A DNA stretch of 64,000 nt, taken from the NCBI GenBank assembly GCA_024638165.1, contig JAHEKV010000003.1:1-64000 (forward strand). The letters are read 5' to 3'. A program made the translations under genes and the position numbers. This DNA comes from Flavobacteriaceae bacterium (lineage in GTDB: Bacteria; Bacteroidota; Bacteroidia; Flavobacteriales; Flavobacteriaceae). This document shows positions 1 to 8,116 of the stretch, one piece after another (within the stretch, counting starts at the first letter, position 1; each line of letters starts with the position of its first letter). Under the pieces are notes generated by a model. That model had not been told where the DNA came from and searched no databases. It saw only the letters and a list, made by a program, of their open reading frames with translations.

Positions 1-13
1 CGCTAATGTGCAT

Positions 14-40
14 AAAAAAAGGGTTCTGATAAACCCCTCT
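14..40 (-). terminator. Intrinsic terminator after tRNA-Arg
   Basis: On the minus strand GGGTTTATCAGAACCC (21-36) folds into a five-pair stem and is followed by seven T. It lies directly downstream of the tRNA gene. On the plus strand the same stem is followed by a C/T-rich run, so it may work both ways. Confidence 0.75.
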
Positions 41-54
41 TTTTTATCCTTAAG

Positions 55-128
55 TGACCGCGGGAGGATTCGAACCCCCAACCCTCAGAGCCGAAATCTG
101 ATATTCTATCCAGTTGAACTACGCGGCC
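55..128 (-). tRNA. tRNA-Arg (anticodon TCG)
   Basis: Reading the minus strand, a seven-pair acceptor stem (GGCCGCG with CGCGGTC, one G-U pair) closes a standard cloverleaf. The anticodon stem is TCAGA/TCTGA and its seven-base loop TTTCGGC places TCG at positions 34-36, which reads CGA arginine codons. The T arm contains GGTTCGAATCC. The discriminator base is A and the CCA tail is not encoded, so it must be added after transcription. The gene follows yqeY by six bases and precedes a terminator. Confidence 0.95.
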
Positions 129-134
129 AGTAAT

Positions 135-584
135 TTAGTTGTTTAGGTGATCTTTAACCTTTTGGGCGATAACTTTTCCTTCAGCTCTACCTGCTGCTCT
201 AGAATTAACTTCTTCAACAACTCTTCCCATATCTTTCATTCCTTCTGCAGAAAGTTCGGTTATGACCGCTTTAATCAGTTCGTCAAGTTCTGCCTCTGAT
301 AAAGGTTCTGGTAAGAATTGCTCGATAACTTTAGCTTGTGCTAGCTCTGGGTCAGCAAGGTCTAGTCTACCTTGTTCGTTATAGAGAGCCGCGCTATCTT
401 TTCTTTGTTTTACCAGTTTTTGTAGTAGCTTAATTTCATCAGTAGAACTCAATTCTTTTGAACCTGCTTCGCTTTGTTGAAGGAGTATTGCTGACTTTAT
501 TGCTCTTAGTGATTCTAAAGCAACAGCGTCTTTTGCTTTCATTGCTGCCTTGAGGGCATCCATTACCTGATTTTGTAAAGCCAT
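135..584 (-). CDS. yqeY: GatB/YqeY domain protein
   Basis: A 149-residue protein made up entirely of the YqeY domain, which resembles the tRNA-binding tail of the amidotransferase subunit GatB. The family is linked to tRNA amidation but its exact reaction is unknown. The start at MALQNQ was chosen because family members begin there and because a promoter core at 606-613 overlaps the longer reading frame (to 608). The C-terminal part contains the family pattern GxxDMGRVV. It is followed by tRNA-Arg on the same strand, which it may be co-transcribed with. Confidence 0.85.
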   Translation of the reverse strand: MALQNQVMDALKAAMKAKDAVALESLRAIKSAILLQQSEAGSKELSSTDEIKLLQKLVKQRKDSAALYNEQGRLDLADPELAQAKVIEQFLPEPLSEAELDELIKAVITELSAEGMKDMGRVVEEVNSRAAGRAEGKVIAQKVKDHLNN

Positions 585-605
585 ATTGATATCTGAGTTG
601 GGAGA

Positions 606-613
606 CAAAAATA
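606..613 (-). promoter_or_regulatory. Promoter core (-7 box) for yqeY
   Basis: The minus strand reads TATTTTTG, an exact match to the Bacteroidota -7 consensus TAnnTTTG, 21 bases before the yqeY ATG. I see no clear -33 TTTG at the usual spacing. Confidence 0.5.
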
Positions 614-624
614 ATTAAAATTCG

Positions 625-1596
625 CTAAGCCCTTTTCTGGATAGCATCACAAATCTTTAGTCCGTGATCTCTTGAATTATCGATGAACCAAGCGTTTGTT
701 TTTAATCCTCCGAGTACTACCCCAGCGAGGAATAGGCCTTCAACCTCAGTCTCTAAAGTTTCAGGGTTGTATTTCGGAGTTTGCATTGGGTCGTTTTCAA
801 AGGTTACCCCAGCCTGTTTGAGGAAATCATAGTCTGGTCGATATCCAATCATCAGCAGTACGTAATCAATAGATAATTTTTTAGTTTCATTCTCCTTAGA
901 AATAAGGAGGTGATTCTCGTTTATTTCTTTGAGATTGCTTTGGTAATGAGCGGTTATAGAGCCGTCAGCAATTCGATTAACAATTTCAGGTCTTACCCAA
1001 TATTTCACTCGTTCTCCGATAGCATCTCCTCTAATAATCATCTCAACCTTTGCTCCGGCTCGGTAGCATTGTAAAGCGGCATCCACGGCTGAGTTGTTGG
1101 CACCTACGATAGCAACTCGTTGATTGGCGTAAAAATGAGCATCATCGAAATAATGATGTACATGTGCAAGCTTTTCTCCTGGGATATTTAGTTTATTGCT
1201 GTAGTCGAAAAAACCTGTAGCAATCACCAGATTTGAACAGGAGTATGAGCCCTTTGAAGTGGTGATAGAAAAGTTGCCGTTAGGGGTTTTATGTGTCGTA
1301 TCAACGCGCTCGAATAATTTAATGTTTAGATTTCTCGACTGTGCAACTGCGCGATAGTATTGAAGTGCTTCAGATCGAAAGGGTTTTGGTTCTTTACAGA
1401 TAAAAGGGATGTTGTTGAGTTCTAAATTGTCTGAAGACGAAAAAAACTGCATTCCTTTCGGATAATGATAAAGTGAATTTACTAGTGTCCCTTTTTCGAT
1501 AATGGTGTATGACCACCCTCTTCTTTGCGCCTCTAGCGCACAAGCAATTCCTATCGGACCTGCACCTACGATGATTAAATCGTACTTTTTATCCAT
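625..1596 (-). CDS. ypdA: YpdA-type FAD/NADPH disulfide reductase
   Basis: A 323-residue flavoprotein of the YpdA (Bdr) family, the putative bacillithiol disulfide reductases that recycle low-molecular-weight thiols with NADPH. The FAD-binding GAGPIG lies at residues 11-16, ATG at 126-128, the NADPH-binding GANNSA at 165-170, and a second FAD contact (GLFLAGVV) near 287. There is no CxxC redox pair of the thioredoxin reductase type, which fits YpdA. Its start overlaps the end of rpe by eight bases, so the two are translated from one transcript. The function is inferred from the family; bacillithiol synthesis genes are not in view. Confidence 0.88.
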   Translation of the reverse strand: MDKKYDLIIVGAGPIGIACALEAQRRGWSYTIIEKGTLVNSLYHYPKGMQFFSSSDNLELNNIPFICKEPKPFRSEALQYYRAVAQSRNLNIKLFERVDTTHKTPNGNFSITTSKGSYSCSNLVIATGFFDYSNKLNIPGEKLAHVHHYFDDAHFYANQRVAIVGANNSAVDAALQCYRAGAKVEMIIRGDAIGERVKYWVRPEIVNRIADGSITAHYQSNLKEINENHLLISKENETKKLSIDYVLLMIGYRPDYDFLKQAGVTFENDPMQTPKYNPETLETEVEGLFLAGVVLGGLKTNAWFIDNSRDHGLKICDAIQKRA

Positions 1597-2236
1597 GAAG
1601 TCCTGTTATTGCCTCAACAATTGATGGAGTTCGAAAAACTGAACTTCCGGCAACTAAAATATCAGCGCCACAGCGGCTTAATTTCTCGGCATTATCCTTG
1701 GTAACTCCGCCGTCAATTTCAATTAGAGTATATGAGTTGGTCTCATCGATTAACTCTTTGAGAGCGATCACTTTATCGTAGGTGTTTTCGATAAATGACT
1801 GTCCTCCAAAACCTGGATTAACACTCATTACGCAAACAAGATCAATCTCTTTAATAGTATCCCTAAGTAATTCGATATTGGTATGAGGATTAATAGCGAC
1901 GCCTGCCTTACAACCCAGTTCCTTGATCTGATGAATGCTCCTATGTAAATGGGTGGATGCTTCTAGATGAATAGTAAGGTATTCGGGCTTAAATGCTGCA
2001 TAAGTACTTAAATATCTGTCTGGATCAACAATCATTAAATGAATGTCAAGGGGCTTGGTTGAAACCTTAGCAACTGTTTCAATCACAGGTACGCCAAAGG
2101 AGATGTTAGGAACGAACTGGCCGTCCATTACATCTAGATGTAATAAGGAAGCTGAACTCTTATTTACCTCTGAAATCGCCTCGTTGAGTTTTCCAAAATC
2201 AGCAGCTAGGAGTGAAGGTGCTATTGAATGTGCCAT
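1589..2236 (-). CDS. rpe: Ribulose-phosphate 3-epimerase
   Basis: Interconverts ribulose 5-phosphate and xylulose 5-phosphate in the pentose phosphate pathway. The 215-residue TIM barrel has the family landmarks: His33 and Asp35 in LHLDVMDG, His66 in DIHLMI, the phosphate loop SVNPGFGGQSF (138-148) and catalytic Asp175 in IDGGVT, followed by AGSSVF. Length is typical. It is the first gene of a pair with ypdA, separated from rpoD by a terminator. Confidence 0.95.
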   Translation of the reverse strand: MAHSIAPSLLAADFGKLNEAISEVNKSSASLLHLDVMDGQFVPNISFGVPVIETVAKVSTKPLDIHLMIVDPDRYLSTYAAFKPEYLTIHLEASTHLHRSIHQIKELGCKAGVAINPHTNIELLRDTIKEIDLVCVMSVNPGFGGQSFIENTYDKVIALKELIDETNSYTLIEIDGGVTKDNAEKLSRCGADILVAGSSVFRTPSIVEAITGLHG

Positions 2237-2263
2237 AGGGTAAAATTAGCGAAACGATTAGAA

Positions 2264-2296
2264 TTAAAATAGAAACGCCGGCAAAGCCGGCGTTTC
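2264..2296 (-). terminator. Intrinsic terminator after rpoD
   Basis: A perfect 11-base inverted repeat (GAAACGCCGGC, AAA loop, GCCGGCGTTTC; 2272-2296) followed on the minus strand by TATTTTAATT. It sits between the rpoD stop and the rpe start. Confidence 0.8.
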
Positions 2297-2357
2297 CATA
2301 ATCATCAATCAAAAAACGAACAGCCACGAAAACTGTAAGTTGAAGCAAGATAGTAAT

Positions 2358-3221
2358 TTATCCTAAATAAGTTTTAAGAATTTTACTTCTTGAGGTATGC
2401 TTTAATCTTCTGATCGCTTTCTCTTTAATTTGACGAACTCTTTCACGTGTTAGATCAAAGGTCTCACCAATTTCTTCTAGAGTCATAGAATGCGCACCAG
2501 CTAAACCGAAGTATAATCTAACTACGTCAGCTTCTCTAGGTGTAAGTGTTTCAAGAGCACGCTCAATTTCAGTTCTCAGTGACTCGTGAAGTAATTCTTT
2601 ATCAGGGTTCGGTGATTCTCCTGAGCGAAGAACATCGTATAAGTTAGAGTCCTCACCGTCGATGAGAGGAGCATCCATCGAAACGTGTCTTCCTGAGTTT
2701 TTAAGAGACTGCTTTACATCCTCTACGGTCATATCTAGTTCAGCAGCGATCTCTTCAGCAGATGGCATACGTTCATGCGCTTGTTCTAGGTGAGCGAATG
2801 TTTTATTGATCTTATTGATCGATCCAATTTTATTAAGTGGTAGACGTACGATACGAGATTGCTCTGCTAGGGCTTGTAAAATAGATTGTCTAATCCACCA
2901 AACTGCATAGGAGATAAACTTAAATCCTCTAGTCTCATCAAATCGTTGAGCTGCTTTGATTAATCCTAGGTTACCTTCATTAATAAGATCGGGTAGTGTT
3001 AATCCTTGGTTTTGGTACTGCTTGGCTACCGATACCACGAATCTTAGGTTAGCCTTGGTTAGTTTTTCTAAAGCACGTTGATCACCTGCTTTAATTTTCT
3101 GAGCTAATTCTACCTCTTCTTCAGCGGTGATCAGATCTACTTTACCAATCTCTTGTAAGTACTTGTCTAAGGATGCGGTTTCTCTATTAGTAACCTGCTT
3201 TGTAATTTTTAACTGTCTCAT
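2358..3221 (-). CDS. rpoD: Primary sigma factor RpoD/SigA
   Basis: The housekeeping sigma factor that directs RNA polymerase to most promoters. At 287 residues it lacks region 1.1 and the non-conserved insert, which is the usual form in Bacteroidota. Region 1.2 starts near residue 17 ([10 protein letters not shown]), region 2 includes [16 protein letters not shown] and the -10 recognition helix with [11 protein letters not shown], and region 4 has the helix-turn-helix [20 protein letters not shown] near the C-terminus. It is single-gene by context: a terminator lies on each side. It presumably reads the TAnnTTTG cores listed here. Confidence 0.96.
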   Translation of the reverse strand: MRQLKITKQVTNRETASLDKYLQEIGKVDLITAEEEVELAQKIKAGDQRALEKLTKANLRFVVSVAKQYQNQGLTLPDLINEGNLGLIKAAQRFDETRGFKFISYAVWWIRQSILQALAEQSRIVRLPLNKIGSINKINKTFAHLEQAHERMPSAEEIAAELDMTVEDVKQSLKNSGRHVSMDAPLIDGEDSNLYDVLRSGESPNPDKELLHESLRTEIERALETLTPREADVVRLYFGLAGAHSMTLEEIGETFDLTRERVRQIKEKAIRRLKHTSRSKILKTYLG

Positions 3222-3284
3222 GTGCGTATTGAAATGATGTCGCCTAGTTATACGCAGGAAGTTTCGAAAGGTTACAATTATTTA

Positions 3285-3316
3285 TAAAAAAAAAGGGGAG
3301 TTAAAAACTCCCCTTT
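3285..3316 (-). terminator. Intrinsic terminator after pnp
   Basis: The minus strand folds AAAGGGGAGTT with AACTCCCCTTT (3292-3316) and continues with an uninterrupted T-tract. A strong hairpin between pnp and rpoD. Confidence 0.9.
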
Positions 3317-3334
3317 AAGAATAGCTGGTCTGAA

Positions 3335-5593
3335 TTAGTCTTCAGAGCTTTCTTTTTGATCTCGGTCTGATCGGTGATTGCGATCTTTAGATCGATTGTC
3401 ACGGCCATGACGTGAATCTCTAGAACCTCTGTTATCTCTGCGATCGTTTCTTGGAGCTCTTTCTACATAACCTTCAGGCTTTTCTAAAAGGGCTTTACGT
3501 GAAACTTTCTCTTTCTTGGTTCTTGGGTCAAATCCAAAGTATTTTACTTCAAATTCATCACCCATGTTGATAACGTCGCTGACATTTTCAGTACGTTCCC
3601 AAGCAAGTTCTGATACGTGAAGTAGTATTTCGTTTCCAGGAGCGTCTACATATTCGACTACTGCACCAAAGTCAAGCATTTTGATCACCTTAACCTTATA
3701 GGTAGATCCAACTTCAGGCTTGAACATTAATGATTCAATTGAAGCGATTACACTATCAATACCTTCTTGGCTAGTACCTAGAATTTCAACGACACCTTCT
3801 CCGGTTTCGTTCTCGTTGATAACGATGGTACAACCGGTACTTTTTTGAAGTTCTTGGATGTTTTTACCACCGCTTCCGATAAACGCTCCGATAAGATCGC
3901 CAGGGATATTGGTAGTAACAATTTTAGGAGCATGCGCCTTAACTTCTGTTTTCGGAGTGTCGATGGTTTCGATGAGCTTACCAAGAATATGTAGTCTTCC
4001 GTCTTTAGCTTGCATTAAAGCTTTGGTAAGAATTTCGTAAGAAAGACCTTTCACCTTAATATCCATTTGACATGCGGTGATACCATCTGCTGTACCTGTT
4101 ACTTTGAAGTCCATATCACCAAGGTGGTCTTCGTCACCTAGGATATCTGAAAGTACTGCATACTTGCCACTCTCGCTATCAGTAATAAGTCCCATTGCGA
4201 TACCTGAAACTGGCTTTTTGATTTGAACTCCAGCGTCCATAAGAGCGATCGTTCCCGAACATACCGTAGCCATTGAAGAAGAACCATTCGATTCTAATAC
4301 TTCAGACACTACACGAACTGTATAAGGACAGTCCTCAGGAATCATATTCTTTAGTGCTCTCTGCGCTAGGTTTCCGTGTCCAACCTCTCTACGTGAAGTA
4401 CCTCTAATTGGTCTAGCTTCTCCTGTAGAGAAAGGAGGGAAGTTGTAGTGTAGGTAGAATGTTTCTTCTCCTTCTAATGAAGGCATGTCGATGATATTTG
4501 CCTCGCGAGAAGTACCTAGGGTTACGGTAGATAAAACCTGAGTCTCACCACGGGTAAAGATACCTGAACCGTGAGTTGATGGTAAATAATCAATTTCACA
4601 CCAGATAGGACGAATTTCGTCAGTCTTTCTACCGTCTAAACGAAGGCCTTCGTCTAAGGTTAGATTACGAACGGCCTCTTTTTCAACCTTGCTGTAATAG
4701 CTGCCGATTAGCTTACCTTTTTCTTCTAATTCTTCTTCAGAAAAACTCGCTTTTACTGCTTCTTTGATTTCAGCGAATGCGGCACTACGCTCCTTTTTAG
4801 AAGATCCAGCTTTCGCAACAGCATAAACTTTATCGTAAGCTAGTTCATGAATGCTTTGGTAAAGCGACTCATCTTTAACAGCTTCTTCAAATTCACGAAT
4901 TTCTTTCTTACCTACTTGTTCTACTAAACGATGTTGAGCATCACATTGTACGCGAATAGCTTCGTGAGCGAATTTAATGGCTTCAACCATTTCTTCTTCG
5001 CTGATCTCTTTCATCTCACCCTCAACCATCATTACTGAATCGTAAGAGGCCCCGATGATCATATCGATATCAGATTCTTTTAATTGTGCAAGGGAAGGGT
5101 TAAGAACAAATTCTCCGTTTACACGCCCGATACGAACCTCTGAAATAGCGGTTTCGAATGGGATATCTGATAATTGTAGTGCGGTTGAAGCCGCAAGACC
5201 TACCAGTGCATCAGGGGTAATCGATTCGTCGTAAGACATCATCTGAATCATTACCTGAGTCTCTGAGTGGTAATCTTTTGGAAATAATGGGCGGAGTACA
5301 CGGTCAACAATACGCATTGTTAATACTTCACCATCGCTTGGTCTAGCTTCTCTTTTGAAGAAACCACCAGGGTATCTACCTGCTGCTGCAAATTTCTCTC
5401 TGTAATCCACTGTAAGCGGAAGAAAGTCAACGTCAGCTGAATGATAGTTTGAGACTACTGTACATAGTAACATACAGTTTCCTGAGCGTACGACTACTGA
5501 GCCATGCGCTTGTTTGGCAAGTTTACCAGTTTCAATACTGATTGTTCTGCCATCACCGAGATCAATGATCTCTTGAAATGTTTTTGGAATCAT
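3335..5593 (-). CDS. pnp: Polynucleotide phosphorylase
   Basis: A 3'-to-5' exoribonuclease that degrades RNA with phosphate and can run in reverse. The 752-residue protein has two RNase PH folds separated by a helical domain, then a KH domain ([16 protein letters not shown]), an S1 domain ([20 protein letters not shown]) and a tail rich in Arg, Asp and Ser. I chose the start at MIPKTFQE; the longer frame to 5635 runs through two short hairpins of the leader and has no family counterpart. rpsO is the next gene upstream, as in many bacteria, with a terminator between them. Control through leader hairpins, as known for E. coli pnp, is plausible here. Confidence 0.96.
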   Translation of the reverse strand: MIPKTFQEIIDLGDGRTISIETGKLAKQAHGSVVVRSGNCMLLCTVVSNYHSADVDFLPLTVDYREKFAAAGRYPGGFFKREARPSDGEVLTMRIVDRVLRPLFPKDYHSETQVMIQMMSYDESITPDALVGLAASTALQLSDIPFETAISEVRIGRVNGEFVLNPSLAQLKESDIDMIIGASYDSVMMVEGEMKEISEEEMVEAIKFAHEAIRVQCDAQHRLVEQVGKKEIREFEEAVKDESLYQSIHELAYDKVYAVAKAGSSKKERSAAFAEIKEAVKASFSEEELEEKGKLIGSYYSKVEKEAVRNLTLDEGLRLDGRKTDEIRPIWCEIDYLPSTHGSGIFTRGETQVLSTVTLGTSREANIIDMPSLEGEETFYLHYNFPPFSTGEARPIRGTSRREVGHGNLAQRALKNMIPEDCPYTVRVVSEVLESNGSSSMATVCSGTIALMDAGVQIKKPVSGIAMGLITDSESGKYAVLSDILGDEDHLGDMDFKVTGTADGITACQMDIKVKGLSYEILTKALMQAKDGRLHILGKLIETIDTPKTEVKAHAPKIVTTNIPGDLIGAFIGSGGKNIQELQKSTGCTIVINENETGEGVVEILGTSQEGIDSVIASIESLMFKPEVGSTYKVKVIKMLDFGAVVEYVDAPGNEILLHVSELAWERTENVSDVINMGDEFEVKYFGFDPRTKKEKVSRKALLEKPEGYVERAPRNDRRDNRGSRDSRHGRDNRSKDRNHRSDRDQKESSED

Positions 5594-5690
5594 AAAATTG
5601 TTAGGATAAATCCTAGTGTTTTGTGCCTGCGGCACGAGTTAAACAATTGGTCAATGGTTGTGTTGTTGTGAAGTGTGGTAGACCAATGAA
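5594..5690 (-). promoter_or_regulatory. pnp leader with three inverted repeats
   Basis: The region between the rpsO terminator and the pnp start holds three inverted repeats: TAGGA/TCCTA (5602-5615), GTGCC/GGCAC with a three-base loop (5623-5635), and ATTGGTC/GACCAAT with a 28-base loop (5646-5652 and 5681-5687). No exact TAnnTTTG core was seen. A regulatory leader is an inference. Confidence 0.4.
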
Positions 5691-5712
5691 AAACTGAGAA
5701 ACGACGAGCGTT

Positions 5713-5744
5713 TCAAAAAAAAGGGCATTCGTTGGAATGCCCTT
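5713..5744 (-). terminator. Intrinsic terminator after rpsO
   Basis: A ten-pair stem AAGGGCATTC/GAATGCCCTT with a four-base loop (5721-5744), followed on the minus strand by a run of T. It separates rpsO from pnp. Confidence 0.9.
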
Positions 5745-5750
5745 AATAGA

Positions 5751-6020
5751 TTATTTACGGATCCCTAGATCTTTAATAAGCGAACGATACTTCTCGATAT
5801 CATTAGCTTTTAAATAGTCTAGAAGACTACGACGCTTACCTACTAAGCGAATTAATGAACGCTCGGTATTAAAATCTTTGTGATTTTTCTTTAAGTGTTC
5901 AGTTAAGTGATTGATTCGGTAAGTGAAAAGAGCGATTTGCCCTTCTGTCGAACCCGTGTTAGTTTCAGAACCTCCGTATTGCTTGAAGATTTCTGCTTTT
6001 TTTTCTTGTGATAAATACAT
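5751..6020 (-). CDS. rpsO: 30S ribosomal protein S15
   Basis: Primary 16S rRNA-binding protein of the small subunit platform. The length of 89 residues is standard and the helix bundle carries conserved patterns including NTGSTEGQIA, HLKKNHKD and RLVGKRRSLLDYL. It has its own promoter core and a leader hairpin upstream, and a strong terminator downstream. Confidence 0.98.
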   Translation of the reverse strand: MYLSQEKKAEIFKQYGGSETNTGSTEGQIALFTYRINHLTEHLKKNHKDFNTERSLIRLVGKRRSLLDYLKANDIEKYRSLIKDLGIRK

Positions 6021-6048
6021 GCCAATATTCGTTAATGATTATTATGTA

Positions 6049-6069
6049 CCTGATTGACGCTCAATCAGG
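6049..6069 (-). promoter_or_regulatory. rpsO leader hairpin
   Basis: A perfect nine-base inverted repeat (CCTGATTGA, three-base loop, TCAATCAGG) lies between the promoter core at 6073-6080 and the rpsO start at 6020. It is not followed by a T-tract in the rpsO direction, so it is more likely a 5' leader structure than a terminator. S15 represses its own mRNA in several bacteria; that it does so here is an inference. Confidence 0.5.
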
Positions 6070-6072
6070 CGG

Positions 6073-6080
6073 CAAATATA
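6073..6080 (-). promoter_or_regulatory. Promoter core (-7 box) for rpsO
   Basis: The minus strand reads TATATTTG, an exact TAnnTTTG match, 52 bases before the rpsO ATG and directly before the leader hairpin. Confidence 0.55.
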
Positions 6081-6089
6081 GGTTATTTT

Positions 6090-6980
6090 TTAAGATAGCT
6101 CTTCTGCTTTTTCAGAAACTTTTCTCAGTGGTAGGTTGAGAATCAGGTCAATATATAAATTGATCTTTTTCTTCAATTCTTTTCTGTGAGTGATGAAATC
6201 TAAAAAACCATGCTCCTTTACAAATTCTGCGGTCTGAAAACCTTCTGGTAAATCTTGCCCCGTGGTATCCTTAACGACTCTGGGGCCTGCAAAACCGATT
6301 AGAGCACCAGGCTCAGCAATATTGATATCTCCTAACATCGCATAAGATGCTGTTGTACCTCCAGTAGTAGGATCAGTGCATAGTGAGATGTAAGGTAGTT
6401 TGGCTGCATCAAGTTGAGCTAGCTTTACAGAGGTTTTAGCCATCTGCATTAATGATAAAGCGGCCTCCATCATTCTTGCTCCTCCTGACTTTGATATGAT
6501 CACAAATGGCGCTTTTCTCTTAATTGCAACGTCCACCGCACGCGCAATTTTTTCTCCAACTACACTACCCATTGAGCCTCCGATGAAACTAAAATCCATA
6601 GAAGCGATAACAATCTCGCGTCCTGCAGATAATCCGTAGGCTGTTCTGATCGCATCGTTTAATTTGGTCTTTTTCTTAGCGTCAACCAGGCGATTCTTGT
6701 ATTTCTTAGTGTCCTCAAAATTTAAAGGGTCCTTTGAAGAAAGTTCTTGGTTGAACTCGGTAAATGTGTTGTCATCAAAAAGTAATTCGAAATACTCCTT
6801 ACTTCCAATGCGTACGTGATAATCATCTTCAGGACTTACAAACGCATTTTTAGCTAACTCGTCAGACTCAACTATTTTTCCGGTAGGAGACTTGTACCAA
6901 AGCCCTTTGGGGGTATCTTTTTTCTCCTCCGTAGCGGTTTGAATTCCCTTTTCTGTCCTTTTAAACCAAGCAGATGCCAT
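6090..6980 (-). CDS. accD: Acetyl-CoA carboxylase carboxyltransferase beta subunit
   Basis: With AccA it moves the carboxyl group from biotin to acetyl-CoA to make malonyl-CoA for fatty acid synthesis. The 296-residue protein has the full crotonase-like core ([42 protein letters not shown]). The N-terminal zinc ribbon region is present in length and flanking sequence, but its two CPxC pairs read SPTG (31-34) and SPED (49-52), so all four zinc ligands are absent. From memory, other flavobacterial AccD proteins share this. It lies 15 bases after fbaA and is likely co-transcribed with it. BirA, which attaches the biotin used by this enzyme, is encoded at 54872. Confidence 0.95.
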   Translation of the reverse strand: MASAWFKRTEKGIQTATEEKKDTPKGLWYKSPTGKIVESDELAKNAFVSPEDDYHVRIGSKEYFELLFDDNTFTEFNQELSSKDPLNFEDTKKYKNRLVDAKKKTKLNDAIRTAYGLSAGREIVIASMDFSFIGGSMGSVVGEKIARAVDVAIKRKAPFVIISKSGGARMMEAALSLMQMAKTSVKLAQLDAAKLPYISLCTDPTTGGTTASYAMLGDINIAEPGALIGFAGPRVVKDTTGQDLPEGFQTAEFVKEHGFLDFITHRKELKKKINLYIDLILNLPLRKVSEKAEELS

Positions 6981-6995
6981 CGTTTGTTGTTTTTG

Positions 6996-8069
6996 TTATA
7001 GAGTATTCACGTTGTTCAGATCCTCGAACGCTTTTTTCAGACGAGAAGAGAAAGTATCTTCTCCTTTTCGTAACCAAACCCTTGGATCGTAATGCTTTTT
7101 GTTTGGAGATTCTTCTCCTTCTGGATTACCGATTTGCGTTCTTAAGTAATCGATTTTTTCAGTCATATAATCACGAATACCCTCTGCGAAAGCGAATTGA
7201 AGGTCGGTGTCAATATTCATTTTAATCACACCGTATCCGATCGATTCTTTGATTTCTTCAACAGAAGAACCAGAACCACCATGGAAAACAAAATCAATTG
7301 GGTTGTGCTCGCTGATATTATATTTCTCTTGAATGTATGCCTGAGAATCTTTAAGAATGGTTGGAGTCAACTTTACGTTTCCTGGCTTGTAAACCCCATG
7401 CACATTTCCGAATGCAGCGGCGATGGTAAAACGAGGTGAAATTTTTGAAAGTTCCTCGTAAGCGAAAGCAACCTCTTCGGGCTGAGTATATAGTTTAGAA
7501 ACATCTACATCACTGTTATCCACACCATCTTCTTCACCACCGGTTACTCCTAGCTCGATCTCTAAAGTCATGTCCATTGCAGACATTCTTTTTAGATATT
7601 CTTTACAAATTTCAATATTCTCTTCGATCGGCTCTTCAGATAAATCGATCATATGTGAGCTAAAAAGCGATTTACCTGTCTCTTTGTAAAATGCTTCACT
7701 GGCATCTAAAAGACCATCAATCCAAGGAAGTAGCTTTTTTGCACAGTGGTCGGTGTGTAAGATTACTCGTGCACCGTATGCCTCTGCTAGTTGATGAACG
7801 TGTTTTGCTCCAGCCACAGCTCCTGCAATTGCAGCCTTTTGGTTTTCGTTAGATAATCCCTTACCGGCATTAAACTGTGCTCCTCCATTCGAGAATTGAA
7901 TAATTACTGGGGCGTTTAATGCTACAGCAGTCTCCATAACGGCGTTGATCGTGTTTGAGCCAACTACGTTAACCGCAGGTAGGGCGAAAGACTTTTCTTT
8001 AGCAAGTTTGAAAATAGCTTGAACTTGGTCTCCAGTGGCTACCCCTGCAGGGATTGATGATAAACTCAT
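6996..8069 (-). CDS. fbaA: Class II fructose-bisphosphate aldolase
   Basis: Zinc-dependent cleavage of fructose 1,6-bisphosphate to two triose phosphates in glycolysis, reversed in gluconeogenesis. At 357 residues it matches the E. coli FbaA type. Visible landmarks are the zinc-site segment ILHTDHCAKKLLPW, the acidic stretch LEIELGVTGGEEDGVDN, the histidine in GNVHGVY and the phosphate-binding FVFHGGSGSS with KMNIDTD. It is first in a two-gene unit with accD, behind an exact promoter core. Pairing with accD is an operon inference from spacing. Confidence 0.96.
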   Translation of the reverse strand: MSLSSIPAGVATGDQVQAIFKLAKEKSFALPAVNVVGSNTINAVMETAVALNAPVIIQFSNGGAQFNAGKGLSNENQKAAIAGAVAGAKHVHQLAEAYGARVILHTDHCAKKLLPWIDGLLDASEAFYKETGKSLFSSHMIDLSEEPIEENIEICKEYLKRMSAMDMTLEIELGVTGGEEDGVDNSDVDVSKLYTQPEEVAFAYEELSKISPRFTIAAAFGNVHGVYKPGNVKLTPTILKDSQAYIQEKYNISEHNPIDFVFHGGSGSSVEEIKESIGYGVIKMNIDTDLQFAFAEGIRDYMTEKIDYLRTQIGNPEGEESPNKKHYDPRVWLRKGEDTFSSRLKKAFEDLNNVNTL

Positions 8070-8098
8070 TCGTTTGGTTTTTTGATTATGTTAGTCGA

Positions 8099-8106
8099 CA
8101 AATGTA
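8099..8106 (-). promoter_or_regulatory. Promoter core (-7 box) for fbaA-accD
   Basis: The minus strand reads TACATTTG, an exact TAnnTTTG match, 29 bases before the fbaA ATG. Confidence 0.5.
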
Positions 8107-8116
8107 AGAAATGCTT

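Noticed and set aside
5594-5635. Extended N-terminus of PNPase
   Set aside because: The extra residues run through two hairpins of the leader and match no family member.
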